Shown piece by piece: positions 18,243 through 27,812 of a stretch of DNA of 64,000 nucleotides (positions within the stretch are counted from its first letter, which is position 1; each line of letters begins with the position of its first letter). This stretch comes from CATOSP01 sp965237775 (GTDB taxonomy: Bacteria > Chloroflexota > Dehalococcoidia > Lucifugimonadales > UBA3495). The notes under the pieces were generated by a model. That model had not been told where the DNA came from. It was given only the letters and a program-made list of their open reading frames with translations, and did not search any database. The DNA is taken from contig OZ250155.1 of assembly GCA_965237775.1 (NCBI GenBank), forward strand, positions 2,480,001-2,544,000, in the 5' to 3' direction. A program made the position numbers and the translations under genes.

Positions 18243-19784
18243 TCAGTGCCGGAAGTGCCTTACCCCGGTGAAGACCATCGCGATCCCTGCCTTGTTGGCG
18301 GCCTCGATGACCTCATCGTCTCTGATCGACCCTCCCGGCTGCACAATGGCGGCGATTCCGGCTTCGGCCGCCAGCTCGATGTTGTCCGGGAAAGGGAAGA
18401 ATGCGTCCGACGCCAGCACCGCGCCCTGGGACTTCTCGCCGGCTATTCGGCCCGAAAGATGCACGCTCACGACCCGGTTGGGTTGCCCAGCCCCCATCCC
18501 TACCAGGGTACGGTCCTTGGCAAAGACAATCGCGTTGGACTTGATGTGCTTCCCGGCCTTCCAGGCAAACGCCAGGTCGTTCAATTCCGCATCCGTAGGC
18601 TTGCGTTCGGTCACCGATTCCCAACCGGTGGGGTCCTCGTCTATCGCGTCGGGGGTTTGGATTAGCAGACCCCCGGTGATCGGACGGATATCGTAGGGCA
18701 GCCCCCCGGAGCCGGAATCCACCGCCAGAATCCGCAAGTTCCTTTTCCGTTGCAGGATTTCCAGCGCCTCCGGTTCGTAGTCTGGCGCGGCAACCACTTC
18801 GTAGAACACTGGCCCCATGGCCTCGGCCGAGGCGGCCGTAACGGTGCGGTTGAAACCCACGATTCCGCCGAACGCCGAGACGGTGTCACCGTCGAAAGCG
18901 CGGCGGTACGCTTCGGTCTGGTCGGCGTGGCTGGCGAGTCCGCACGGGTTGGCGTGCTTGATGACTGCCACCGTGGATTCAGGGAAGTCGCTTACCACTC
19001 GCCAAGCGGCGTCGGCGTCCATCAGGTTGTTGTATGAAAGCTCCCGGCCGTGCAACTGCCTGGCGTTGGCGATCCCACCCGATGAGCCGCCCGCGGGCAC
19101 GTACAGCGCCCCGGCCTGGTGGGGGTTCTCCCCGTAACGCAGCCTGGATACCTGGCTCAGGTCGATGGCCAGCTCAGGAGTCAATGGGTCGTCGGCTCCG
19201 CCGTCGCCTGTCAGGTATCCGGTGACTGCGGCATCATAGGTGGCCACATGCCGGAACGCCTTGGCAGCCAGCCCCCGCCGGTCTTCCAAGCTCAGTCCGC
19301 CATTGGCCAACTTCTCTCCCACCCATCCGTAATCGTCCGGGTCCACGACCACCGCCACCGAAGGGAAATTCTTCGCCGCCGCCCGCAACATCGTTGGGCC
19401 GCCGATGTCGATGTTCTCCAAGGCGTCGTCCAGCGTCACCCCTGCCTTGCTTATCGTTTCCACGAAGGGATAGAGGTTCACCGCCACCAGGTTAATCAGT
19501 TCCATCCCGTGTTTGGCCAACTCCTCCAAGTGGTCCGGGGAGTCCCGCCGGGCCAGCAGCCCACCGTAAATCGTCGGGTGCAGCGTCTTGACCCTGCCAT
19601 CCAAAATCTCCGGCGAGCCGGTAACTTCGGAGACCTGCCGCACGGGCAATCCACCCTCCTGGGACAGAGTGTTGTGGGTCCCTCCCGTGCTGATTAACTC
19701 GAAGCCCGAGGCCACCAGCTTACGGCCGAAGTCAACAACTCCGCTCTTATCGTAAACGCTCAGAAGTGCTTTCAAGTTCTTCAA
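18243..19784 (-). CDS. purH: Bifunctional AICAR formyltransferase/IMP cyclohydrolase
   Basis: Catalyses the last two steps of IMP synthesis. At 513 residues it is full length. The N-terminal cyclohydrolase (MGS-like) domain has ALLSVYDKSGVVDFGRKL, STGGT and GRVKTLHPTIYGGLLARR. The C-terminal transformylase domain has RYGENPHQ, NNLMDADAAW, KHANPCG and the conserved KHIKSNAIVFAKD. The ending VFTGVRHFRH is typical. The start is TTG; two in-frame TTG codons 9 nt apart are possible, and the second (19775) has better spacing to AGGA. It is third in a purF-purM-purH order. Confidence 0.96.
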   Translation of the reverse strand: MKNLKALLSVYDKSGVVDFGRKLVASGFELISTGGTHNTLSQEGGLPVRQVSEVTGSPEILDGRVKTLHPTIYGGLLARRDSPDHLEELAKHGMELINLVAVNLYPFVETISKAGVTLDDALENIDIGGPTMLRAAAKNFPSVAVVVDPDDYGWVGEKLANGGLSLEDRRGLAAKAFRHVATYDAAVTGYLTGDGGADDPLTPELAIDLSQVSRLRYGENPHQAGALYVPAGGSSGGIANARQLHGRELSYNNLMDADAAWRVVSDFPESTVAVIKHANPCGLASHADQTEAYRRAFDGDTVSAFGGIVGFNRTVTAASAEAMGPVFYEVVAAPDYEPEALEILQRKRNLRILAVDSGSGGLPYDIRPITGGLLIQTPDAIDEDPTGWESVTERKPTDAELNDLAFAWKAGKHIKSNAIVFAKDRTLVGMGAGQPNRVVSVHLSGRIAGEKSQGAVLASDAFFPFPDNIELAAEAGIAAIVQPGGSIRDDEVIEAANKAGIAMVFTGVRHFRH

Positions 19785-19853
19785 TCCTACCCAGGAAGTT
19801 CATCCGGAACGCTGTCTCGTTATGTAATGTGGCCCTTTGATCGTCCGCGGCCA

Positions 19854-20867
19854 TTAGCCCGAAAAAATCACCCCGGCTTCGTCGGTCCTCTCTACGATCC
19901 TACCAACCACCACTGCGTCAGGCGCACTCTCTTGCACCTGGGCCAGGTTCTCTCCGCTACAGATGGCCACCATCCCCAGACCCATGTTGAACACCCGGTA
20001 CATCTCCTCCATGCTAACCCCGCCTTCCCGCTGAATAATGTCGAAGATCGGGGGCACCGGCCATGAACCTTGATCGAACTGGGCGCACAGGTCTTCGGGC
20101 AACACCTGCGGCACCTTCCCAGGTATCCCGCCCCCTGTGATGTGGGCCAACCCCGTCAGCAGCCCTAAAACGGGCTCCAACATCGGGTAATAGCACCTGT
20201 GCCGGACTAGAAGCTCTTCGCCAAGCTGGTGTTGCAGTTCTTCGTGAAACCGGAACAGCGCCGACGGGTCTTCGTCTATGCCGAAAACCTGCCGCACCAG
20301 TGAAAATCCATTGGTATGCAACCCGTTGGATGGGATGCCTACTAGGAGGTCCCCCGCCTTCATCGAGTCGGAGTTAAGCATCCCCTCGGACTCCACCACT
20401 CCAACCACGAATCCCGCCAACTCCATCTCTTCCGGCCCGTAGACACCCGGTAGCTGGGCGGTCTCCCCACCAATCAGGGCGCAACCGGCCTCCCGGCAAC
20501 CCCAGACTATGCCCCGCATAAGGGTATCCATCGTCTGGGAGTCCAGGTGGCTGAAGGCCACATAGTCGAGGAAAAAGAGAGGCTTCGCGCCGCGGGTCAA
20601 GATATCGTTGACGTTCAGGGTAACTAGGTCTTGGCCGATGGACTCGAAATGGCCGAGGTGAGCGGCGATCTTGAGCTTGGTGCCAACTCCGTCCGTGCTC
20701 GCCACGAGGACGGGGTTGGTGTACCCAGTCAGGCGGTAGAGTCCGGCAAAGTCGCCATTGGGGTTCAGGACTTCAGGGCCGTGGGTAACCGTGGCGAAGG
20801 CCTTGATCCGCTCCTTGAGCGCACCCATGGCGTCCAGGTCAACGCCTGATGACCTGTAATCGGACAT
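19854..20867 (-). CDS. purM: Phosphoribosylformylglycinamidine cyclo-ligase (AIR synthase)
   Basis: Forms aminoimidazole ribotide from FGAM with ATP. The 337-residue protein has the N-terminal YRSSGVDLDAM, the signature STDGVGTKLKIA, MNVNDILTRGAKPLFFLDY-like sequence (here VNDILTRGAKPLFF), IGGETAQLPGVY, and ITGGGIPGKVPQVLP. These are all conserved AIR-synthase elements. The ATG at 20867 has AGGGG 9 nt upstream; a TTG 6 nt earlier is possible. It lies about 37 nt after purF and 69 nt before purH, so the three are probably co-transcribed. Confidence 0.96.
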   Translation of the reverse strand: MSDYRSSGVDLDAMGALKERIKAFATVTHGPEVLNPNGDFAGLYRLTGYTNPVLVASTDGVGTKLKIAAHLGHFESIGQDLVTLNVNDILTRGAKPLFFLDYVAFSHLDSQTMDTLMRGIVWGCREAGCALIGGETAQLPGVYGPEEMELAGFVVGVVESEGMLNSDSMKAGDLLVGIPSNGLHTNGFSLVRQVFGIDEDPSALFRFHEELQHQLGEELLVRHRCYYPMLEPVLGLLTGLAHITGGGIPGKVPQVLPEDLCAQFDQGSWPVPPIFDIIQREGGVSMEEMYRVFNMGLGMVAICSGENLAQVQESAPDAVVVGRIVERTDEAGVIFSG

Positions 20868-20904
20868 GCTCAACTACCCCTGCCTCCCAACCTGGACCGC
20901 CCGG

Positions 20905-22371
20905 TTAAGGACTGGCCGCTTCAGCCTCGGAGTCTTCCAGCATGAGTTTCGTTAACTCCAACTGGACCGGCACCGGGTATGCCCCCGTGAAACAGGCGTT
21001 GCAGAAACCGCCCTCCGCCTCTCCCACTACCTTCATGAGTCCTGCCACGCTCAGGTACCCCAGGCTGTCCGACCCGGTCATCTCCTGAATCTCTGCAACC
21101 GTTTTATTGGCCGCGATCAACTCTTGACGGCTGGCCATGTCCACACCCATATAACAGGGGTGCATGATCGGAGGCGCGCATACCCGCAGGTGGACTTCCT
21201 TGGCCCCCGCCCTGCGCAGCAGCCTCACCACGTGGGGAGTCGTGGTCCCACGGACGATACTGTCGTCTACTACCACCAACCGCTGCCCGGCGATCACGTC
21301 GGCGAGAGGGTTGAACTTCTGCCTTACGCCCAGGTCCCGGGTACGCTGGTCGGGCTCAATGAAAGTTCGGCCGACGTACCTGTTCTTGACCAAACCTTCG
21401 CTGAAGGTGATACCGGATTCTCGAGCGTATCCCACGGCGGCGGCTGTGGAGGAATCGGGTATCCCGATTACCAAATCCGCGTCAACCGGGTGCTCTCTCG
21501 CCAACTGGGCCCCCAACTCCTGGCGCACCAGATGGACCAACTTCCCGTCAAGGTAGCTGTCCGGTCTGGCGAAATATATCAGTTCGAATACGCACAACGC
21601 CCGCCGCCCGGAGTTCCGAGCCCAAGTCGCACTGCGCAGTCCATCCCCGTCTATTACGATCACTTCGCCGGGGGCGAGTTCCCGGACAAACGTGGCCCCC
21701 AGATGGTCTAGGGCGCAACTCTCCGACGCCACTACCCAACCCTCTCCCAACTTGCCGAGGCACAACGGGCGGATACCCAGCGGGTCGCGGGCCGCCACCA
21801 GCGTATCCCGCGTGAGGGCCACCAAAGAGTAGGCCCCCTCCAACTGCCGCATGCAGTGGAAAACTCGCTCTTCCCAGGTCCGACCCGGGGCGTTGGCAAG
21901 CAGATAGGCCAGTACTTCGGAATCGGTGGTGGAATTGAAAGTGCAACTCCAGTCGCGTTGGAGCTGGGCCTTCAACTGGGGAGAGTTGATGATATTGCCG
22001 TTGTTGGCGAGGGCCACCCGGCCCTGGTACCCATCAACAAGCAGTGGTTGCGCGTTGCATGCCTGGCTGCTTCCGGTGGTGGAATAGCGGGTGTGGCCAA
22101 TGGCTCGTTCGCCGACAAGGTTGTAGAAGTCCCTTTCACGGAAGACCTGGGTTACCAGGCCCATCTCCGTGTGTACGTTGATCTCCTCACCATCACTGGA
22201 GGCGATGCCAGCGCTTTCCTGCCCGCGGTGTTGCAACGCGAACAGGCCGTAGTACGCCTGAAGACTGGCCTCCCCTCCCGGAGTGTAAACGCCGACGACG
22301 CCGCACTCCTCTCTAGGGTGGTCGAATGCGCCGGTTAGTGGAGATCGCTCCGGCTCGCTATTCACTGCCAT
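20905..22371 (-). CDS. purF: Amidophosphoribosyltransferase
   Basis: First committed step of purine synthesis. The 488-residue protein begins with a 22-residue propeptide ending PREE, followed by the nucleophile in CGVVGVYTPGGE. The glutaminase domain includes ALQHRGQESAGI and IGHTRYSTTG. The transferase domain has the PRPP loop RLVVVDDSIVRGTTT. Cysteines in ALCVFELIYFARP, HPCYMGVD and FCNACFTG match the four ligands of the [4Fe-4S] cluster in Bacillus-type enzymes, so a cluster-containing, propeptide-processed form is likely. It is the first gene of the purF-purM-purH set, with ATG start. Confidence 0.96.
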   Translation of the reverse strand: MAVNSEPERSPLTGAFDHPREECGVVGVYTPGGEASLQAYYGLFALQHRGQESAGIASSDGEEINVHTEMGLVTQVFRERDFYNLVGERAIGHTRYSTTGSSQACNAQPLLVDGYQGRVALANNGNIINSPQLKAQLQRDWSCTFNSTTDSEVLAYLLANAPGRTWEERVFHCMRQLEGAYSLVALTRDTLVAARDPLGIRPLCLGKLGEGWVVASESCALDHLGATFVRELAPGEVIVIDGDGLRSATWARNSGRRALCVFELIYFARPDSYLDGKLVHLVRQELGAQLAREHPVDADLVIGIPDSSTAAAVGYARESGITFSEGLVKNRYVGRTFIEPDQRTRDLGVRQKFNPLADVIAGQRLVVVDDSIVRGTTTPHVVRLLRRAGAKEVHLRVCAPPIMHPCYMGVDMASRQELIAANKTVAEIQEMTGSDSLGYLSVAGLMKVVGEAEGGFCNACFTGAYPVPVQLELTKLMLEDSEAEAASP

Positions 22372-22464
22372 ATTCTAAGTTGCGGGGTGAATCAGGTCAA
22401 CAAAGCTCGATTTACCGGTCACTAGGACCAAGACTTGGAAGGGTCGAGGCCAACACGGTCTTAC

Positions 22465-23586
22465 TTATAGCCCCAAGGCGTCGGCCAATAACCGCTTATG
22501 GGACTTGGGGTCTCCCAGGTAGTGATACAAGGTGCGGGATGCGGCGGTGTGCAGGGTTAGGCCATATTCGGTCATGCTGCCCACACCGGCATGGACCTCG
22601 TGGGCGAAGTTGCACACCTCATGGTAGGCCGTGCTTCCCACCGCCTTTGCCAGATGGATGCTGTCCGTCGATTCCCGGCCGGCGTCCAATTTCCACAGGG
22701 TCTCATAGGTGGTCCACCGGGCCGCGTCTAGCTGATTTACCAGGTTGATGATATGGTCTTGCACCCTCTGGAACCTTCCAATCGGGGTGGTGAACTGGAC
22801 CCGTGTTCGGCTGTACTCGACGGACATCTCATACACGGCTTGACACGCTCCCACCTGGTAAGCGCAAAGGATAGGAATCGTGTTGGCAATCCCCTGTTGC
22901 AATGCCCCCCAACCGCCGTCGATGGACCCGCCCAACACTGCGGAAGCATCGACGGATACGTTTTCCAGCCTCACTTCGGACAGGTTCCAGGCGAACCCGT
23001 CTAGAGGACGGACTGATACCCCTGGGGCGGATACGGGGACCATCACTAGCCCCACTTCGTTCGTGTCTTCGGACCGGGCAGCGCACAAGAGGTCCGTGCC
23101 GAACGACCCATCGAACACATAAACCTTTGTGCCGTTCAACTGGACCCCGTTCCCGTTCCTGTGGGCCACAGTTTGGACGTCGGCGGGAGACCAGCTATAG
23201 TCGGCCTCGGTGATCGCCGGGACCAGCACGCGCTCGCCTCGTGCAATGGAAGGGAGCCAAGCCCGTTTCTGATCGTCGGTCCCACCGGCCATCATGGTGA
23301 AGGCGCTGAGGACACAGGAGCTAATGTGAGGCCCCGGCACCGGCCCGCGGCCTAGCTCTTCGAACATGACTCCGGCGTCGGTGAAGGAACCTCCCTCGCC
23401 GCCGTACTCCTGGGGAACGAGGATGCCCATCCAGCCGGTTTCAACCAACTTTTGCCAGGGCTCGGAAGGTACGGCGTCACCAGTTTCGGCCATCTCCAGC
23501 AACACGCTCTTGGGGTATTCTTGCTGGATGAAGCCCCGAACCGCCGACTTCAACATCTCCTGTTCCGCGGTCAACCCCAGGTCCAT
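22465..23586 (-). CDS. Acyl-CoA dehydrogenase
   Basis: FAD-dependent acyl-CoA dehydrogenase, 373 residues, normal for the family. It has an N-terminal helical domain (LGLTAEQEMLKSAVRGFI), the GWMGILVPQEYGGEGGSFTDA turn, a middle beta domain (VQLNGTKVYVFDGSFGTDLL), and a C-terminal helical domain (QFTTPIGRFQRVQDHIINLVNQLDAAR; VHAGVGSMTEYGL). The usual aromatic/Glu catalytic region is diverged, so substrate and activity are uncertain. The ATG has GGAGG 9 nt upstream. It follows a second acyl-CoA dehydrogenase on the same strand; such pairs often form heteromeric enzymes in steroid or xenobiotic side-chain degradation. Confidence 0.88.
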   Translation of the reverse strand: MDLGLTAEQEMLKSAVRGFIQQEYPKSVLLEMAETGDAVPSEPWQKLVETGWMGILVPQEYGGEGGSFTDAGVMFEELGRGPVPGPHISSCVLSAFTMMAGGTDDQKRAWLPSIARGERVLVPAITEADYSWSPADVQTVAHRNGNGVQLNGTKVYVFDGSFGTDLLCAARSEDTNEVGLVMVPVSAPGVSVRPLDGFAWNLSEVRLENVSVDASAVLGGSIDGGWGALQQGIANTIPILCAYQVGACQAVYEMSVEYSRTRVQFTTPIGRFQRVQDHIINLVNQLDAARWTTYETLWKLDAGRESTDSIHLAKAVGSTAYHEVCNFAHEVHAGVGSMTEYGLTLHTAASRTLYHYLGDPKSHKRLLADALGL

Positions 23587-23677
23587 GTTTACTTACCTCC
23601 GGTACAGCCCCTTTGGGAATGCGCTTAAGAGCCCGGCGCGACGTTCGGCGCCGGGCGTTTGAGTCGACGTCGCCGGG

Positions 23678-24910
23678 TTAGGCCAGTGTTCCGGCCCGCT
23701 CCCGGACCTCCCGGCCTATGCCGATTCGCCGGGCCATGATCACCTTTTGGATATCGGCGGTGCCGCCCGGATGAATCGCAACAATGGCCGAACGCTGGTG
23801 CGACTCCATGTGTCCGTTACCAGCCCCCCACTGTTCGTCCCAGGTCAACGCCGAAGGGCCTAAAATGTCCAGAATCGCGGTGGACATGCGCAAGCCGGAC
23901 ATCTTCCGGAAGTAGGATGCTTGGGGTCCTTCGTAGGTCAGGTTGGTCTTGCTGTGCCGCATCCAGTAGTTGCGCATGTTGAACAACCTGGCGACTTCCG
24001 CCTCCATGTAAATGTCGATCAACCGGTCGCGGACGTACGGGTCCTTCGTCAAAGGCTCCCCGTGGCGCTGGGTCTTCGCGCAGTAGTCGAACAGGTTGTC
24101 TACCATCCAGTTGCGGCCTATTCGCCCGCCGCTGCCATGCTCCAACTCCAGGTGAGTGGTCGCCACCTTCCAACCTTCGTTCTCGCCGCCGACCAGGTTG
24201 AAGGCTGGGACCCTTACGTTGTCAAAGTAGACCGTGTTCTTAACGCCTGACCCTGCCCCAGACTCGCCGCCCGCGATGAGCAGGTCCATCGGCTGCACCG
24301 TGATGCCCGGCAGGTCCGCCGGAATCATAAACCAGCCCAGGTTCTGGTGGCGCGGGGCCTCGTTGTCGGTGCAGGTCAGTGTCCACATGTAGTCGCAACC
24401 CAGGTCGCTGCCTACGAAGACTTTCTGACCGTTGATGACGTAGTCATCGCCGTCGCGTTCGGCCCTGGTCTTAACACTGGCCACGTCCGAGCCCGCTTCC
24501 GGCTCGGTTAGAAGCTGCCAGGTGCGAATCTCGCCTTTGAATATCTTGGGCAGAAACTCCTGCTTCTGCTCCTCGCTTCCCCAGACCATGATGGACGCTC
24601 CGCCCAGCCGCCCGCCGGAGTCGTAGTAGGGAGGGATGCTGAGACCATGGGAGTCTACCTCTTCCTCGAGTACCACCGAGTGGTCCAGTGAGAGTCCGCC
24701 GCCGCCGTACTCCTCGGGAGCCGTGGCCCACAGCCAACCCTTATCCCCAAGCCGGCGTCCCAAATCGCGCCTTAACTCGTACTGCTCGGGGCCAGACTTG
24801 GCTGAGTCAGCGGGGTGGGAAATGTCCGGGGAAACGTTGTCCTTGAGCCATTCCCGGACCTCCTGCCGAAACTCTTCCTGCTCCTGGGTGTAACGTGGTT
24901 CGAAGTCCAT
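23678..24910 (-). CDS. Acyl-CoA dehydrogenase
   Basis: Second member of the pair, 410 residues. It shows YTQEQEEFRQEVREWLKDNV at the N-terminus and the FAD/substrate motif WQLLTEPEAGSDVASVKTRAERDGDDYVINGQKVFV. The C-terminal domain has SALTWDEQWGAGNGHMESHQRS and GGTADIQKVIMARRIGIGREVRE, typical of the long-chain or steroid-type subfamily. The ATG has GGAGGG upstream. With its neighbour at 22465 (91 nt downstream) it may form an alpha2beta2 enzyme, as known for FadE-type pairs in Actinobacteria; this is inferred from adjacency only. Confidence 0.9.
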   Translation of the reverse strand: MDFEPRYTQEQEEFRQEVREWLKDNVSPDISHPADSAKSGPEQYELRRDLGRRLGDKGWLWATAPEEYGGGGLSLDHSVVLEEEVDSHGLSIPPYYDSGGRLGGASIMVWGSEEQKQEFLPKIFKGEIRTWQLLTEPEAGSDVASVKTRAERDGDDYVINGQKVFVGSDLGCDYMWTLTCTDNEAPRHQNLGWFMIPADLPGITVQPMDLLIAGGESGAGSGVKNTVYFDNVRVPAFNLVGGENEGWKVATTHLELEHGSGGRIGRNWMVDNLFDYCAKTQRHGEPLTKDPYVRDRLIDIYMEAEVARLFNMRNYWMRHSKTNLTYEGPQASYFRKMSGLRMSTAILDILGPSALTWDEQWGAGNGHMESHQRSAIVAIHPGGTADIQKVIMARRIGIGREVRERAGTLA

Positions 24911-25451
24911 GGGAGCCTCCCTCCTCTAGTCCTTGAACTGTCGGCGTCTCCAAAGCGGGTCAAGCAATTCGCAAAGCCCGATTACTGGATAAAGATTATG
25001 CCCCAAAGACCTAAGGGAAACAACCCAACTCCCCAACCACAACAGGGCCTTTTCATTGTCGAGGAGAGTGCCCTCTCCCGGCGGGAGAGGGTTAGGGTGA
25101 GGGGCCTGCTGCGCTCAATTAGTCCCTTGGAAGTTGCCAGCCATCTACCCCTCATCCCGCCCTCCCCCTCAACGGCGAAAGGACTGGTGCTTGGATCCCA
25201 GGCAACTCGGACAATGAAAAGGCCCCCCCAACCCCAATCTCCCCCTTTCCCAATTCCAACCTCTCCCCACGACCCCAGTTTCCCCCTTTCGCAAAAGGGG
25301 GATTAAGGGGGATTTACCCCCACCCCGCCCCCATCACGATAGCCGAAGCCGGCGGCATTCCAGCCCCTTAACCATCCAAACTGAATCCCCCGCGCCCTCC
25401 ACCAATAGTCTCCCTGAAATAGACTCCCGAAACACCGTGGCCAACCGGCCT
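24911..25451. repeat. Gene-free stretch with two dispersed repeats
   Basis: No gene is supported. At about 25070-25105 lies the core ctcccggcgggagag with ggttagggtgagggg, shared with copies A and B of the 128-bp repeat. At about 25283-25320 lies cccctttcgcaaaaggggg with a gggggattta tail. The remainder is C-rich and shows no promoter or hairpin I would trust. Confidence 0.55.
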
Positions 25452-27011
25452 TCACTGGCTCCGTAGCGCCCGGCCCGGCAGAGCTCCGGTATGGGCTCCG
25501 TTATCCACCACTACCTGGCCGTTTACAAGCACGTAGTCGATCCCCTCCGGGTATTGTTTCGGGTCTTCGAAGGTTGCCTTCGCCTCCGCCCGCTCCGGGT
25601 CGAACACGACAATATCCGCCTTCATCCCGTCCCTCAGGATTCCGCGGTCCTTCAACCCCAACCTCTGCGCCGGCATCGCGGTCATCTTACGGACAGCTTC
25701 CTCCAAGCGTAATAGTCCTTCCTCGCGCACGAATTGCCCTAAAACATAGGGGAACGTGCCGTAGCTCCTGGGGTTGGGCATGTCTCCGGTCAGCAGTCCG
25801 TCAGACCCCACCATCTGGGCCGGATGCCGCGCGATGGTGCGGATGTTGTCGGGGTTGCCTGTGCGTGCAACGAAGGCGACCTCCAGGTCTTCCTCTATCA
25901 GCAGGTCGCAGATCGCATCCACCATCCGCTTCCCCTGGGCTTGGGCCAGGTCAGTCAGGGACCGGCCTTCCCATTCCTTGTTCTTGTCAGATTTAACGTG
26001 GCTGAAGATGTAATGGTCCAGGGTCATCCCCCACATCGGGTCCACCGAGTCGCCGATCTCGTCCCTCACCCGCCGGTCTTGTATCCGCTGCAACAGCGCC
26101 GGCGGACCGCCCGCGTGCACCCAGTATGGCAGCAAGGAATGAAGCACCGTGCTGGCTGCGGCGTATGGGTATTGGTCGAACGTTACGTCCACCCCAGAGT
26201 TGCGGCCCTCGTCAACCAGGTCCACCATCCGCTGGCCCATACCCTCCACCGGGCTATGGTAATGGGACAAATGCACCGGCACGCCGCTCCGCCGCCCGAT
26301 CTCGATCGCCTCACGGAATGGGTCGAGCAGCCGGTCTCCCAGCGTGTAACGTGAATGAGTTATGTAAAATCCGCCGTACTCCCGGACCGCCTCCGAAACC
26401 CCGGCCAGCTCATTGGTATCGCTATACGCGCCGGGAGGATAGGTCAATCCCGTGGCGAATCCGAAAGCCCCATCGCGCATCCCCTGGGCCGCCAGCTCAC
26501 GCATACGCTGTAGCTCGGCCTCGGTGGGCAAGCGGGCCTCCCAGCCCATCGCCTCAACTCGGATCGCGGCGTGGGGGACAAAGTAGACCACGTTGCAGGC
26601 CACGCGCCCATCCAGAATGTCCAGAAATTCCGCGACGCTGCCCCATCTCACATCAGGCGGTGGCCTCCCATTTACGGCTGCAAGATAGGTCAATAGATGT
26701 TCCAGGTTCTGAGGGGAAGTCGGTGCATAAGACAGTCCGTCCATCCCCAAAGCCTCTGTGGTCACCCCCTGCCGGACCTTGGCGTGGTGCTCCGGCTCTC
26801 CCATGAGCATCAAGTCCGAATGAGAGTGCATATCGATGAAACCGGGACATATCACCCGGTCGGCGGCATCGATCACTCGCTCGGCCTCGATCGTCGAGGT
26901 GTCGCCTCGTATCACACTAACCGTATCTCCGGTGATACCAATACTCGCCCGGAACCAGGTCTGCCCTGTCCCGTCGATCACCCGTCCATTCCGGATCAGG
27001 ACGTCAACCAC
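25452..27011 (-). CDS. N-acyl-D-amino-acid deacylase / D-aminoacylase-type amidohydrolase
   Basis: Zinc amidohydrolase, 519 residues. VDVLIRNGRVIDGTG opens the fold, and the HxH metal motif is in CPGFIDMHSHSDLM. VRQGVTTEALGMDGLSYAP and FATGLTYPPGAYSDTNEL are typical of the D-aminoacylase group, as is the C-terminal MTAMPAQRLGLKDRGILRDGMKADIVVFDP. Substrates in this family are N-acyl-D-amino acids or similar amides; the exact one is unknown. The start is the GTG at 27011, since AAAGGAG lies 5 nt upstream. A frame extending to 27065 lacks a ribosome site. Confidence 0.88.
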   Translation of the reverse strand: MVDVLIRNGRVIDGTGQTWFRASIGITGDTVSVIRGDTSTIEAERVIDAADRVICPGFIDMHSHSDLMLMGEPEHHAKVRQGVTTEALGMDGLSYAPTSPQNLEHLLTYLAAVNGRPPPDVRWGSVAEFLDILDGRVACNVVYFVPHAAIRVEAMGWEARLPTEAELQRMRELAAQGMRDGAFGFATGLTYPPGAYSDTNELAGVSEAVREYGGFYITHSRYTLGDRLLDPFREAIEIGRRSGVPVHLSHYHSPVEGMGQRMVDLVDEGRNSGVDVTFDQYPYAAASTVLHSLLPYWVHAGGPPALLQRIQDRRVRDEIGDSVDPMWGMTLDHYIFSHVKSDKNKEWEGRSLTDLAQAQGKRMVDAICDLLIEEDLEVAFVARTGNPDNIRTIARHPAQMVGSDGLLTGDMPNPRSYGTFPYVLGQFVREEGLLRLEEAVRKMTAMPAQRLGLKDRGILRDGMKADIVVFDPERAEAKATFEDPKQYPEGIDYVLVNGQVVVDNGAHTGALPGRALRSQ

Positions 27012-27246
27012 ATCGTCTCCTTTAACTCTGGCGGCCGAATCGGGGAAATCGTCAGAAGTGTACACACTGCGTCAGACCCTAGCAAACAAACATCCCCTCA
27101 GCCGAGGATCATTCGATTATCGTCCCAATTGTCCGAACCGGAATTCAAAGGATTATGGGATTCGCATGATTTCCAATCATATAAATCCCGGAATCGGAGA
27201 AATCACAGTTCAGACGAACAATCGAATGACCCTAGCCCCCAGTCAG

Positions 27247-27330
27247 GGCAATCGCAGCCACGGCAATCGCGGCCACGGCAATCGCAGCCACGGCAATCGC
27301 AGCCACGGCAATCGCAGCACGGCAATCGCA
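27247..27330. repeat. 15-bp tandem repeat (minisatellite)
   Basis: Five and a half units of ggcaatcgcagccac run head to tail; the second unit has one substitution (cggc) and the fifth is one base short. Immediately downstream (about 27347-27440) is a looser array of cccgttatatcccgc and ccgtctttcccg units. Together with copy B below, this fills the 800-bp gene-free gap 27012-27812. Confidence 0.85.
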
Positions 27331-27471
27331 TTGAGGCTGTTCCCCGCCACCCCGTCATATCCCGAACCCCGTCTTTCCCGTTATATCCCGCACCCCGCCA
27401 CCCCGTTATATCCCCCACTCCGTCTTTCCCGTCCCCGCACCCCCCGTCTTTCCCGCGAAAGGATACCTTTG

Positions 27472-27598
27472 AATAATCCCCTCTCCCTCCGGGAGAGGGT
27501 TAGGGTGAGGGCGTCCTCCGTATCTGGGCACACTCTGGATTCTCGCTTTCGCGGGAGTCGCGGAAAGTTACGCAAAGGTCTCCGAAAGCGGGAATCCA
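27472..27598. repeat. Dispersed about 128-bp repeat, copy B
   Basis: Nearly identical to 981-1108, with a few substitutions and the same order of palindromes. It is not flanked by the IS66-type ends that surround copy A. It shows no coding potential. The gap continues to the gene at 27813 without other features apart from the AAAAGGAGG site at 27791-27799. Confidence 0.8.
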
Positions 27599-27812
27599 CT
27601 GCCCAAACCCGCCACTCCCTGTTCCTCGGAATCGAAGAGCCTTGGCAATCGTCCTAAACCAAAACCCCGCGAGCTCCCGCCTCCCCCCTCCCAACTGACA
27701 TTTCCCCCTTCCCATTCCGGATTGCACCTCTCTACCATCAAAGTCACTCATATCACCCAACAACAGCCGGGGACCCAATCCCCCGGTCCGAAAAGGAGGC
27801 GCATGTCCCTAA

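Noticed and set aside
27247..27330. CRISPR array
   Set aside because: The units are contiguous 15-mers without spacers and no cas gene is present.
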